From contig NW_022985364.1 of the NCBI RefSeq assembly GCF_010093625.1, forward strand, positions 1,167,570 through 1,231,569: 64,000 nucleotides of DNA, written 5' to 3'. The translations under genes were made by a program, and so were the position numbers. This document shows, piece after piece, positions 36,001 through 46,974 of the stretch. This DNA is from Macroventuria anomochaeta. Its lineage: Eukaryota > Ascomycota > Dothideomycetes > Pleosporales > Didymellaceae. Within the stretch, counting starts at the first letter, position 1, and every line of letters begins with the position of its first letter. The notes beneath the pieces were generated by a model. The model did not search any database and was not told the DNA's origin. It saw nothing but the letters and a program-made list of their open reading frames with translations.

Positions 36001-37217
36001 GCGTACAGTGAGGGTTTGCTGGGTTGGAGCGTGGGTTTGGCTTCAAGATGTTGGTCAAATTCTGGTCTTACTGATGTTACGCTGAGATTGTTGCATGAGT
36101 CCAGGCATGTATGATGTATCAGAGGCCATCCGTATTTTGCTGGGACATTCCTCGGGCGCTTGTCTACCTCCATAGTTGAACATCCTTTGAGAGCCAACGT
36201 GTTGTACGTGCATCCATGCTGACCACTGGCATACAAATCGCCTCCAGCACGGGAATTTTGCCGCAGCCTTTGACATTGTCAGAGCTCCTTCCTTCTTTGG
36301 CAGTGATGCCCAGCTGCATCCATGGTTCACTGACGCCAGAGTCCATGGACAGGAAGCTACGTAACATTAGAGGCCCTGATCTTTGGGCTTGACAGTCAAA
36401 TCTCTTCCCTCGAGGCTTCCATACTACCTTCTTCCTTCTTTCTCGGACGACACTACTTTCGAGAGCGACTCTCGACCCAAACCTCAACACCCCTCGTCCC
36501 ACACACAATCAGCGGTTCACAAGCTCCTCTGAACCACGAGTGGGGTAGCAAAATGCACTAGTATTGCTTTGTTAATTGCTAGATGCTTTCCTACCATGGT
36601 GTAAGGTTCGTGCGCGCACCGTGCAGTCAGCTTGCTCTGTGTATGTTGGTTCTACTAGACAACATTCGATCGAACAAGGCTCTGTGGACGATTAATCTTG
36701 GAAATAAGGGTCTCTTGGCAGGTAGTGATACACATGAAGGACGTGATTGCTTCCTTCTTAGGCGACACTGATTGTCAAGGCAGCATGAGCATCCGTGGTT
36801 CGACACCCTCCTCATCCTGTGCGGTCTGCCAACGACAAGTGGATGGAAACATGAGATTTATCCACTTCGCGCGCTGCTTTCTGCACTTTCCCGTTGTCCT
36901 TCCGAATTGAGGGGTCTTATTGTGCGGAACAGCGTGGAGACTCGGTTTTGAGAGTTGGAGGAGTGGTCGTGTGCGGAGCTGTTCAGCGGCTTGGGGATGT
37001 AATGCGCGAAGGGCGACTGCTTCCTGCGTATGATAGCAGGCAGTGTCAAGACCGTGGGCAGTGAGCGCGAAAACACTTATACATATCGAATACAAGTAGT
37101 GCATCTAGATCTATTGCAGCGGGCTAAGAGCTGTGCCTTTGTAGGCCAGCCAGCTGTAATCTTCAGCGATCACTCCCAAACTCCACCCAATGCCTCCATC
37201 CGCTCCGCCTCTCCTCT
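36001..37217. other. convergent intergenic region
   Basis: About 1.2 kb between convergent genes. Several short open frames overlap on both strands without leader, splice or family support. No gene called. Confidence 0.45.
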
Positions 37218-38245
37218 CTAGACGACAACCCTCCTCATCTGCGCCGCCTGCCTCGGCTCAATAAACAGCGCCTCGGCCTCTGTTAGCACAACCGGCTTCT
37301 CCTCCTCCGTCTTCGGCAGTGTCTCCAACCGCCCCTTAACCCAAGCCTTGCGCCCCTCAACGTTCGTCGTCTCCGCCACAAGCACTACAATCTGATTGGC
37401 CATGCACGGCGCCTTATACGTGATGTTCAAGCTCGCTGTGACACCGACCTTATTCGGCAGCGCAGGGAAACAGCACCGTGCCAGCCCCTCATCGAGCAAT
37501 GTGCCAAGCAGCCCACCGTGAACGATCCCCGGGTGTCCGCAGAGCGCGGAGCCAAGGTACTGGATAGACACAAATTTGCTGCCATCTGCGGTGCTGAACT
37601 GCAGAGGTGGGACTGCAATCTTGTCGGCGCCCAGGAGCGTTCCGCCCGTCAAGTTCTGCGCGCGCAGTTGCTCGGGGATCTTGAGGTGTGGGCGCGAAGC
37701 AATGTATGTTTCGTCGTCGAGCAGGCGCTTTGTGAAAGGGTGCGTGAATATGCTCTTCTCGATTGCGGCGACTTCAGCGGTGGAGGGTGTGAAGAGGGTG
37801 AGTGTTTCTTCGTCGCTGGGAGGATTGGCGATTGCGCGGATCGATTCTATCGCGGTAGCGCCGGCCATGGTGAAGCCTGCTGCGAAGGTGAAGAGTGTGA
37901 GGGCGAGGGCGATTGGAAGCCTGATGTAAAGAGGTCGTTTGGAAGTGGTGGGTGGTGTAGGGATTTGGGTGTTGGTTTGAGTTTCTGATGCTAGGATGTA
38001 TTAGCTATACAGTCGGAACGGTATAGTAATCTCGGTATAGAGATCACTATATAGGAGGGCGGTTGTAAGTACTTACCAGCACTACTCTGATACCGTATCT
38101 GGCCCACACGTTTTGGGGATATCTCTTTTATACATCTCGCACCTCCACGGCCGAACTCGCCCCGTGCAGGCGCAAGCGCAAAACTACCACGCGCAACCCC
38201 GAGTCCCACATGCCTCGAAACGGCGAACCTTGCGGCGGTATACAT
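37218..38245 (-). CDS. mitochondrial-type hotdog (PaaI/4HBT) thioesterase
   Basis: Two exons, complement(join(37218..37990, 38077..38245)), 313 residues, phase-1 intron. Exon 1 codes an Arg/Ala-rich, acid-free start (MYTAARFAVSRHVGLGVARG) that looks like a mitochondrial presequence. Exon 2 adds a hydrophobic segment (LPIALALTLFTFAAGFTM), probably an inner-membrane anchor. The catalytic hotdog domain carries GHPGIVHGGLLGTLLDEGLA, the HGG motif of PaaI-like acyl-CoA thioesterases, followed by TASLNITYKAP and a beta-sheet end. This two-part design (presequence, membrane helix, hotdog) is common in Pezizomycotina thioesterases. Likely reaction: hydrolysis of an acyl-CoA thioester; the acyl group is not predictable. 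Confidence 0.87.
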
Positions 38246-39126
38246 GGCTACGTGCGCCTGGAAGAAATTTGCCGGCCGCTAGCAGTGTTGCGTGTTGAGT
38301 CGGTGAGCGGCTCTGCGACTGTTAGATGGCGGCGCTCGGGGCAACAGTCCGATTGCCGAGGCCCAAAGGTGTGGTTTGGTTGGAGAGAGAAGTCTTGTTG
38401 GCATTTTTCCAGCCAAGAGGTTTGAGCCTCAAGACTAGGAGAACGACTCGGCCGATGCATAAGATGAGAGAATGTCAACATGACGTTCATGCGCCAGTCG
38501 TCCGTTTGTCCACCTTGGTTCCAGACACCATCTTCTCAAGAGCCTCCACCATTAAGAAACGGAAGCATGTCATTTTGCGAAAGAGGAAACCCTTTGATCA
38601 ACACGATTTCATCATTACTATTGTTCGTCCATCTTGGACGCATCGCTGCAATACAGGGCAGCATCTACTAACTACATACAGAGAATCTGCCTTCCATCTT
38701 GCGACGCCTTCAACTCTCGGACAAGGAAATGTGTACTTATATGCACAGGTGAATGGAATGCAGTTCAAGCAAACAAGAAGAGAAGAGGAAATGGTGGTCA
38801 ACAAGAGACGACAAGCTATGGAGAGTATTTACAGATACGGTGATATGGTGGTGGTGGTTGGTAAGGTGCTTTGATGCAAGTAGGTACTGCGTCGGGTATC
38901 TGTATGACCAGCGGGGTGGTCGTGAAGCGTGAGCTTCGATGGCGCGAGAAATTCAAACGAAAGCAGACGCCCGGCGCTAAGAATGCATGCTCGATCAATG
39001 AAGAGAACAGCTGGTTGTACAAGCAATAGGTGATCCGTCGCTGACTGATGGTAATGCTTTTCCGGAACCGTTTGTGTATATGCGTTGTGTCTGTCAAGAT
39101 AGATAGACGGTTGGGTCGTGCCAGTT
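38246..39126. other. intergenic, thioesterase promoter / kelch gene 3' side
   Basis: About 880 bp. A plus-strand open frame of 182 codons at 38326-38874 lacks splice, leader or family support and is not called. Confidence 0.4.
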
Positions 39127-41616
39127 TTACCGGCTTGTGCCCAGGTTCAGCCATGACATATTGTCACCCTCCTTATTGTTCGGAGGATTTGGCCCGCCAG
39201 GTGGGCCTCCTGGGAACATCGTGGCAGTGCTGTCATGGCCTATGCGTGGAACGCCCGGGTGGAACGAGTTGAACGTCGGACTCGGCATGGTTTCAATCTG
39301 TGCTGTCTGAGGTTGATGTGGGCCTGGGAAGACGGTGACTGTGCTCTCGCGGTCCTGCGGTGTCAGGCCTAGACGAGGCGGTACAGGGTACATGGAGCTG
39401 AACTTGCTCTTGGGCATCTCCTCAACTGGTGCAGCAGTTGTTTGTCCTGAAGGGAACATGGTGAATGTGCTACCGCGAGCATCGGGCACATCAAGCGAGT
39501 TCTTGCCTTGGCCAGGGTAGAACGAGCTGAAGTTACTCTTCGGGTAGAAAGAGTTGCCGTCATCGGGATAGTACGAGCTGGCGCCGTCGAACTTGTGGTT
39601 GTTGTTCGGCTCGATGATCATGCTGCCAGTGTATGCACTGCTAGGTGGCCGACCGACATCGCCGACTGGTGTCCAGCTTTCGACAGGATTGCGGAAGTAG
39701 TGCTCCTCGTTGTGGCTAAGACCAGATCTTGAGCTACCGTTGGAGTTGGCACGGCCGAGCTCTGCTTGCATGGGCTGGTGTGGAAGGGATTGGCTTTGAA
39801 TGCTGCCGAGTGTTGGACTTCCACTGGCTACCCGGCTGAGACGCTGGCCGTCGAACTTGGGAATCTCAAGCGGGGGAATATACGTCGAAGGATGTTGGCT
39901 CGGCATTCGTGAGTTGGTGTACTGTGACTGGCTGAGCATGCTACTCCTGTCTGAAGCAAATGTGGACCTGTTGTCGTTGTTGACCGGCATAGCAAGGTTG
40001 GTGGCTTCGTTGTTAGCGAAGTATCGACTCCATCCAGAGCTTCGACTTCGTTCGTTGTTCTTGTTCACAGGTGGGTTTCGACCAGAGTTCTGTCGTACCA
40101 TCTTCTCTTCCACAGGCTCAGGCTTCAAGTCAAATTTGGACAGCTCGTATGGCTCTTGCGAGTATGCAAGTGGGCTAGGTTTCTTAACGAGGCCTGCTGT
40201 GCTAGCATCGCTTGCCATGTTCTTCTTGTGGCCATTGCCTCCTCGGCCCTGAATGATGGCCAGAGACGTAGTAGAGTCATTGCCCTGTGGAAGGTTGTAG
40301 GCTGCTACCGATCCGCCAGCCTCCTTCATGAAGTCTGCGCCACGGTCGGCAAAGCTAAGACGATCCTTCTCACGCTCTACATATCCGGTTTGCTGTCCCT
40401 TCTTGACCTTGTTCTTCCTGTACTTCAAGCAGAACAAGATCAAGATCAGGACTGCAGCAATGCCGAAGATGGTGCCAAGTGTCGCACCGAGGACAGTCAG
40501 CATCTTGGACTTGTTGTTCGGCGGTGTTGCAGCTGCCGCCATTGAGTCTGTGGCAGAGGCGCTGGAAGATGCAGTCAATGACGTTGTCGCTGTGGGGCGA
40601 CTACTCGAGACTGAGGATGTCTCTGATGCAGACAACACTTCTTGTCCACCGAAGAAGGTGGTCGCATTTATCCATGCGTTCTCTTTCGCATTGAAGAGGC
40701 ACAATGGGTCTTGTGTGTTTCCTCCGAGAGCAACGGTCATTCCGTCATCGCCTTGAGCGACAGTGAAATCCGATCTTGTGTATGTGGGAGCGGAAGTTGC
40801 GTTGTAGGTTGGCCAGTCGGCAATGGTGTTTCGCTTTGCCTTGTCACCAACGGTGGTTCCGGTCTCAGCCACGACTCCACCTTCGCCTAAGAGTACGAGG
40901 CGTTCGACCTTGTTGGGTGAGACTCCCATGTCGAACTTTTGCAGAACCTTGCTTCCATCTGTCCCAATAACAACAGTGCACTGGACAGAGTTTTGGTTCA
41001 CAATGCCCGAGTCTAATGAGACGCCCAAGTTCTCCCACCCCTTCTCTTCGCTGAAAGTCCAAGCAGCGGCGTTTGTCGCACCACCTCCAATCATCAGAGC
41101 AGAGGTCGTATCCCATGCCATAAGCATAGGCTTTACAGATGGAGGTACGCCGTTTGAAGGAAAACTCTGTACGGCAAACGGCTCCTTCGTAGAGAATAGG
41201 AAGGTCTCTGGTGAGGCACCCATGTCTCCAGTCTTCTGAGAGCCTGAGTAGACAAGAATCTTATCCGATCCAGCAAGATATGTTGCGCCATGATTCTGTC
41301 GGTTCTGCGTGTTCCAGCTTTCTGATCGTTGCCAGTCCCACTTCTTCGTCGAAAACGTGTAGTGCATCAATCCAGGGTAATTCCACTCTGCGGCGGTTGC
41401 GTTTGGGGACCCTCCAACAATGTAAAGCTTATCCGATGTCTTCACACACTGGGCTCCTGTCAACGATATGTCCATAGGCAGCTTCTCCCATTGTGCCCCC
41501 TCTTTCAATGCCAGCGACTGAAACCCAGCGGATGAGTATGCGTAAAGTGTGTTATCGTATACGATCGAGCAATGCCCGGTAAGGTCGTACACGGGTTCTG
41601 GGTAGCCGTTTTTCAT
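39127..41616 (-). CDS. single-pass membrane protein with kelch-like ectodomain
   Basis: Single exon, 829 residues. Residues about 1-330 form a kelch-like beta-propeller (HCSIVYDNTLYAYSS, KLYIVGGSPNA, KILVYSGSQKTG, ALMIGGGATNAAAWTF, MTVALGGNTQDPLCLF). A Ser/Thr-rich stalk follows (ASETSSVSSSRPTATTSLTA), then one membrane helix near residues 370-395 (VLGATLGTIFGIAAVLILIL) and a basic stop-transfer (KYRKNKVKKG). The roughly 430-residue cytosolic tail is disordered, Ser/Pro/Asn-rich, and carries three imperfect copies of an F-x-S-(F/M)-(Y/H)-P ... S-T-x-T-(M/V)-F-P unit near its end. There is no N-terminal signal peptide, which matches Aspergillus relatives as I recall them. Such proteins are sometimes labelled 'splicing factor CLF1-like' in databases; nothing here supports that. 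The architecture suggests a cell-surface or wall sensor. Confidence 0.8.
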   Translation of the reverse strand: MKNGYPEPVYDLTGHCSIVYDNTLYAYSSAGFQSLALKEGAQWEKLPMDISLTGAQCVKTSDKLYIVGGSPNATAAEWNYPGLMHYTFSTKKWDWQRSESWNTQNRQNHGATYLAGSDKILVYSGSQKTGDMGASPETFLFSTKEPFAVQSFPSNGVPPSVKPMLMAWDTTSALMIGGGATNAAAWTFSEEKGWENLGVSLDSGIVNQNSVQCTVVIGTDGSKVLQKFDMGVSPNKVERLVLLGEGGVVAETGTTVGDKAKRNTIADWPTYNATSAPTYTRSDFTVAQGDDGMTVALGGNTQDPLCLFNAKENAWINATTFFGGQEVLSASETSSVSSSRPTATTSLTASSSASATDSMAAAATPPNNKSKMLTVLGATLGTIFGIAAVLILILFCLKYRKNKVKKGQQTGYVEREKDRLSFADRGADFMKEAGGSVAAYNLPQGNDSTTSLAIIQGRGGNGHKKNMASDASTAGLVKKPSPLAYSQEPYELSKFDLKPEPVEEKMVRQNSGRNPPVNKNNERSRSSGWSRYFANNEATNLAMPVNNDNRSTFASDRSSMLSQSQYTNSRMPSQHPSTYIPPLEIPKFDGQRLSRVASGSPTLGSIQSQSLPHQPMQAELGRANSNGSSRSGLSHNEEHYFRNPVESWTPVGDVGRPPSSAYTGSMIIEPNNNHKFDGASSYYPDDGNSFYPKSNFSSFYPGQGKNSLDVPDARGSTFTMFPSGQTTAAPVEEMPKSKFSSMYPVPPRLGLTPQDRESTVTVFPGPHQPQTAQIETMPSPTFNSFHPGVPRIGHDSTATMFPGGPPGGPNPPNNKEGDNMSWLNLGTSR

Positions 41617-44600
41617 GTTGCATGCGGTTGATTAATGTATCCAAAAGAGGGTAGGGCGAAAGCAAGGGACAGGGTACCCGAGTACCAAGTCAAGACACCA
41701 GCGATAGCAAACGATAAACGGCTAGTATTCAGACAAGCTGCGCATATCGAATGAAGGGATCAAGAAGTGAAAGCTGGCGTGAGTGTTGAACAAGCGATGG
41801 CTGTGTGCAAGACAACAGTAGGCAGTGCAGTTGGTCTGGTCGTGACCGGACAAAGCGATAGGGCGATGAGGACCGACAGCGTTGTCCTAGGTACGAAGTC
41901 CGTTGGTAGAGGCGAAAATACGAGAATAGATACGGGTACTGCGATGGTCTGATCGCGTCCGAGGGCCGTCAGCTAGGTAAGCTGTAGCAAGACGCGAAGT
42001 CAGTGTTGTTGATTCAACCTGGATTGCGATACACGTACTCGAATCGAAGACAGGTACTAGGATAGAGCGCGACAGTGACCTTCAAACGAACGTTGGCCTG
42101 AGACAGGGCAGCTGAAAGAATGCACAGCGAGCGATGAGAGTACCCTCTGTCAAAGAGAGTACGCGTATACGAGCGGGTGATGTGCGAAAAGGAGGGAAAG
42201 CAGCACAGCCCAGCGGTGTGCGGTAGTATGTCGTTAAGGTGAGGCTATTCAGGCACTCGTCTGCAGCGGCTGGGGAAGAGACGTGAGCCTGAACGACGAC
42301 GAGGAGTCCGCAGAGGCCTCACAAGGGGTCCGTCCGCGCTCATGGTCGTGCAAGGGTGGCTGCGGTGGGCATCCCTTCAAACAGGCTAGCAGACGGGCCA
42401 TTCAGGGGCAAACAGTGAGGCAGCCCAATGAAAGTCCGGCGCGCCCTGCCATGCCTGATCTAACGTTTAGCTGCATTTCCTCGCCCTGCAGCAACACACA
42501 CCATCGACTGTCGGAACGTCTTCCTGGTCCAGCTGTGCTGAAGGTGACTCTGCTGAACAGTCCAGCTGCGGGTCAACGGCGAACTGCTTCCGTAGAACAC
42601 GACCCACGCAGCCATCGTGAAGTTTTATTTTTGATGTGCCGTTTCTTGGGCCCGATTCGTGTCCCAGCATTCGTGAAACCTCGACACGAATGCGTGAGCA
42701 AGGATGTTTATCACCTTCCGCTTCTTCCAAGAGTTCACGAATCAGCACAAACTGGCTTGACTCTCTGCCTGAATTCGCGAACGCCTTGCCTCAAAAGGCA
42801 TGGAGCACAGTGGCATCTTGAATACCGTACAGAGGCACACTTGAAACCTTTTCGCATGCATGTCGACATGTTCCCTCTTGGCAGCGTTCGTCAGTGTGCG
42901 CACCGCTGGAGCCGAAGGATGCACCCAAGTGGAGTGCTGGCGAATGCTTCCTGATACGAACTGGTGTCATCTGACCTTCGAGTTTAGGTGCTTGTCGACG
43001 TTGTCGCACGGCGAGTCGCTCTTGCTGGCAGTCGCCAGTTGCTGTCACAATTGCAATCACACTGCATTCCAAGCGATTCGCAGTTGTGAACGGATGGCAT
43101 GATGATTGTAATGTCGGAGGCGCGCGCTCAGACGGTGGGCGCTGGTGCTGAGTGGAGCGCGGAGTCTGCAGCCGGTCTTGACGTTGAAACCGGCAGTGAC
43201 GACCCACCGGGATTGGCCCAGACACCAGCTGGTCTAGCAATGAGGTGAGCTGAACGCAGCTGCCACTCCAGTCAGCCTTCCTTCACGATCTTCAGCGTCA
43301 TCGCAGCTCTCTGCAAATTGCGATGATCGACTTTCACGACACTTTCAATTGTCGACCAGAGGATTGATGCCTCCAAAATTAACTCTTACACGAGCCATCG
43401 GCCATGCCACAACCGTATTCGACCCAACGCAATACGGCTTCGTTGGCAACTCGCCTTGCGGCAGCTCTTTGTCCCGGACGGTCAGTATTGAGACTAGCCT
43501 AGCAGCATACGAGAAGGCGGTGACTTCCTCAATGCAATGGCATCACGGCGAAATGGCCACAATCGCAACTCATCAATTTGAAGCATGGCCTAGGCTGCGG
43601 CGCCTGAGAACATGGAACCCTTCCTTCGAAAACCTTCCTCAGCGACAACGAGCTGGGGTCACCCTATCGAACTACTCCAACGACAACTTGCCACGATTTC
43701 GTTGACATCCATCGAGATGCTGAACACTTTGCTTCTCACGACTGCCGGTTTGACGTCAACCTGTTCATGACGATCGCTGTGAGCTTTTGTTCCCTTCCGC
43801 TGTCTGTTTATCAGTCCACAATTGTGAGACGTGGAAAATTACCCTACCCACCTGTTGCTCATGCGATCTGATTGTTTCCACAACACTTCCGGTGTGATAT
43901 CCGGCCACAGCAAGGATCTGCTTCCCGTTGAGCGTTTCACTGTCATTGTCACTCCCGCGATCATTATGCGTTCGTCGATACTTCCATCTGGGGAAGCACG
44001 TGAAACGCTGCGATTGCATAGTCGGTGCGATCACGTTTTCCGAGAAGCACAAGATGTGCAAGCATGAGTCTGCACTCTGAGGCAGCGTGGGTACCAGACG
44101 AAGGGCAATTGGAATGAAATTGCTGTGAAGATCACTTCACACACTACTCACACTAGCAACACTGGCTATACATGACCTCACAAACTGCACGACCGCTCTT
44201 CTCGAATGGCATTTGAGCTTTCTCCTCTTCTCAGATGGACAAGTTGCATTGGTTCTAGACTTTTCGTTTTGCTGGTTGTGCCATCATGACTTTGAGCGGT
44301 ATCAGATCTCAACTTTGACTACGAATTTGTTGACCAGGGCGACCACAATCCGTTGACGTACTCTCTGAGTTCCATCTCGTGATTTTTTTAACTTAAATAC
44401 CTAAAGTACATAATACAGTTGCATTTGCAAAGCATTCTCGAAGCACAAGAACCAAACTCAAGAACGTCTTTTCTTCCGCCTCTGGACATTCCACCCTAAC
44501 TCTATCATCGATCGACCATACAACCTAGCTGCAAGCGATTTTAACACGAAGATAACCTGTGCACCCAGACATTGGAAACAATACACTGCGTATTTAACTT

Positions 44601-45981
44601 CTCTTTGCCTACATTGGTTCACAGCAGCAGTGCTGACTTCTTGACAATGATCTGTCCAAAGCCACCTCGACTGCCTAGAACTACCAAACAGTCCAAGGCG
44701 AGCAGGGAGGGACAATCGACACAGTACACATAAGGATCTAAAACTACTGAGGTGCACTCATAAGAGTGTGTGTCCAGATACTACAACGACACATGCCCAT
44801 CGCCATCATGACACTTGGTCTCTCCCGTCTGTCCCTTAAGTCGAGCAGGCTCCAACGCATGCCCAGAAATGCGAGTATCATAAACGCGCAGCCAACAGTA
44901 TCTGACATGCTACATCACTGACGCTGTGATTATTGAGCAGAAAGATTGGCCACAAAATCCAGCAGACCCACACTCTGTCCGAACGTTACAAGTCCAACGT
45001 CTGACCGTTCGAGGACTGAGCAGCAACTCGATTGACTTAACCTGACGGACCGCAAATCAAAATCAATGCGTCGCTGAGAACAAAAATTGAGAAGACAGAT
45101 GCTGGGAAGCAGAAGGAACAGACTGTTTTGAGAAAGAAAATTAACCTCTATGTTCTCGCACAGAACTCGGCTGTGATGTACTCCACTGAGGCAGTGCTAC
45201 TGACAAGATGGATCCTTGGCTTTAGCCTGCTGATTCAGATTATGAAGCGTTGGAAAGCTTACGCTGCCGTTGTGCCGTGGCAGCGACTTAACATTGGACA
45301 AGGGATCTTGGTAGGGTTGGAGAGCGCTGACATCTTGTTGCAGTCTCCACTTTAGACGACAAATATCTTAAGTCAGAACCGTGTTGAAAGAGGGCTGGTG
45401 GTCAGCCACTTACTTTGCTGCGTTATTGTCGAAGGATCAAACAGTGTCGGATGTATTCATCGAGTCGCGACATAGGCGGTTGAAGAAGACAGGTGAACAA
45501 TAGGTAAAGAGTGGTATTCAGTTGTATGGTATGTCGGTCACCATCAAACCACCTCCTTCATTGTCATCTCGAAGGCGGTCTGCAGGCGAGCGATGGCTAA
45601 GCCATCTGAGTTCGTTCTTCGCTAGTCGTATAAGTACAAGCAGCTATTATGTAGGAGCTGATGACCAGATATTCTAGCGGTGTCAAGGAAAGTGGGAGCA
45701 TCACAGTATCACACGACCGAAGGCTGGATCAACAATTCTCTATTCGTCGTCGTATCCCAATTCCTTCGTGGTATCATTGCAGAAGAAAGCTTCGACAGGG
45801 CCGAGTGTTCGGCAAATCCATTGTTCGAGCTAGAAGCCGGTATAACGCCCATATTCTTGCAGCCCAAATGGTATGAACCGACTTTTATTCCGTCCGCTCG
45901 AAAGGAAGGAGACACCCCGCGCCATTGCTCCGGGGCGTCGCAGCCATGATGTGTCGTCAAGTACAAAAGGTGGTGAAACGC
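41617..45981. other. 4.4-kb region with no supportable gene
   Basis: The first 600 bp probably contain the kelch gene's promoter and long leader. Beyond that, open frames reach 223 codons (42283-42954, plus) and 118 codons (43349-43705, plus), but they overlap opposing frames and lack splice signals or known motifs. No terminal repeats, transposase motifs or rRNA/tRNA features were seen. Confidence 0.45.
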
Positions 45982-46537
45982 TTATGCGGAATTCTTCTCC
46001 TTCTTGGCGGCGCGGCCAGCGCTCTTGCGCTCGAGGATCTGCTCACGATCCTTGTCGAGCTTAAGCTTGGTGATGACGACCTTGGAGGGAGCGATGGGGA
46101 CGGGGACGGACTGGCCGTTGGACTTCTCGCGGACAACTGCGTATTGTGGTTAGCGGCGGTCGTGTGACTCGATCGGAGTAGTGGCTACGTACTGCCGTTG
46201 ACGTGAATAACGTATTTGAGGCGGTAGACGGAGTTGACCTTGCCCTCACGGCCCTTGTTGGAGCCACGGACGACCTGGATCTCGTCCTGCAAAACGTTAG
46301 CAAACCTTGACAGTCGCGCAGAAATAGCTGTACTTACATCCTTGCGGATGGGGATCGAGCGCACACCGTGCTTTTCGCGAAGCTCCTTACTCAGAGGCGC
46401 CTGAAGATTGTTAGAACATGACCATCCGATGTTCAAGCAACTCCTCATACGCTCATAATGACCCGGCGCACACTACTCGGCGCACTGAAGTGCGCCTTTC
46501 GCGAGTTGCGGCGAGAGCTTGACACGATCTTGGCCAT
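45982..46537 (-). CDS. RPL26: 60S ribosomal protein L26 (uL24)
   Basis: Four exons, complement(join(45982..46136, 46193..46286, 46338..46400, 46451..46537)), 132 residues. Ribosomal protein uL24 sits near the peptide exit tunnel and binds 25S/5.8S rRNA. The N-terminus MAKIVSSSRRNSRKAHFSAP and SSVRRVIMSAPLSKELREKH are nearly invariant in L26 proteins. The KOW motif follows (DEIQVVRGSNKGREGKVNSV), then YRLKYVIHVNGIVREKSNG and SKVVITKLKLDKDREQILER. Dense short introns are normal for fungal ribosomal protein genes. It shares a 437-bp divergent promoter with the C2H2 gene. Confidence 0.97.
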
Positions 46538-46974
46538 TGCTGCTGTAGATTGGCGAGAGATGGGGTTAGTAGAACGAGAAGTTGAAGTTCAGCGCTGGAG
46601 AAGTTCTGCGAATATTGAGTGGAGTGGCCTAGCAATGCGAAGCGAGCGGACTAGTGTGCTGCACGGACGGCTTGGCTCCGTCGCTGGGTGGTGCAACCAA
46701 CGAACGCGTGCATCACATCTTCCATCGCCATCCCAGCAACGTCACCACCTCAACGCGTCTTTCCTTTCTTCGCGCGTTCAGCGGCTGCGAAGCTTATACA
46801 GCAGTACTGTTGTTTACGCTGTTTTACTCAACGAACGCGTCATCACCACGAAGTGCACCCCACAATCCACGAATTTCACCTCTGCCCAATGCGGTATTAC
46901 GGTTTATGTTTTAAGCCACTCTAACACGGATTGCCGCTTTCAGAAAGTCTCTAGGTCTTTAGGTCTTCGTAACG
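46538..46974. promoter_or_regulatory. shared divergent promoter RPL26 / C2H2 gene
   Basis: 437 bp between opposed start codons; must contain both promoters and leaders. No individual element assigned. Confidence 0.45.

Noticed and set aside
38326..38874. 182-codon plus-strand frame between thioesterase and kelch genes
   Set aside because: No family features; composition looks like antisense or non-coding sequence.
39127..41616. Calling the kelch-like gene a pre-mRNA splicing factor, as some database labels do
   Set aside because: The sequence shows a kelch-like ectodomain, one membrane helix and a disordered tail, and no HAT repeats.
42283..42954. 223-codon plus-strand frame upstream of the kelch gene
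   Set aside because: Low-complexity, Arg/Cys-rich translation typical of chance frames; overlapped by opposing frames of similar quality.
45680..45949. 89-codon plus-strand frame next to RPL26
   Set aside because: Lies in the expected RPL26 3' region and shows no known motif or leader.
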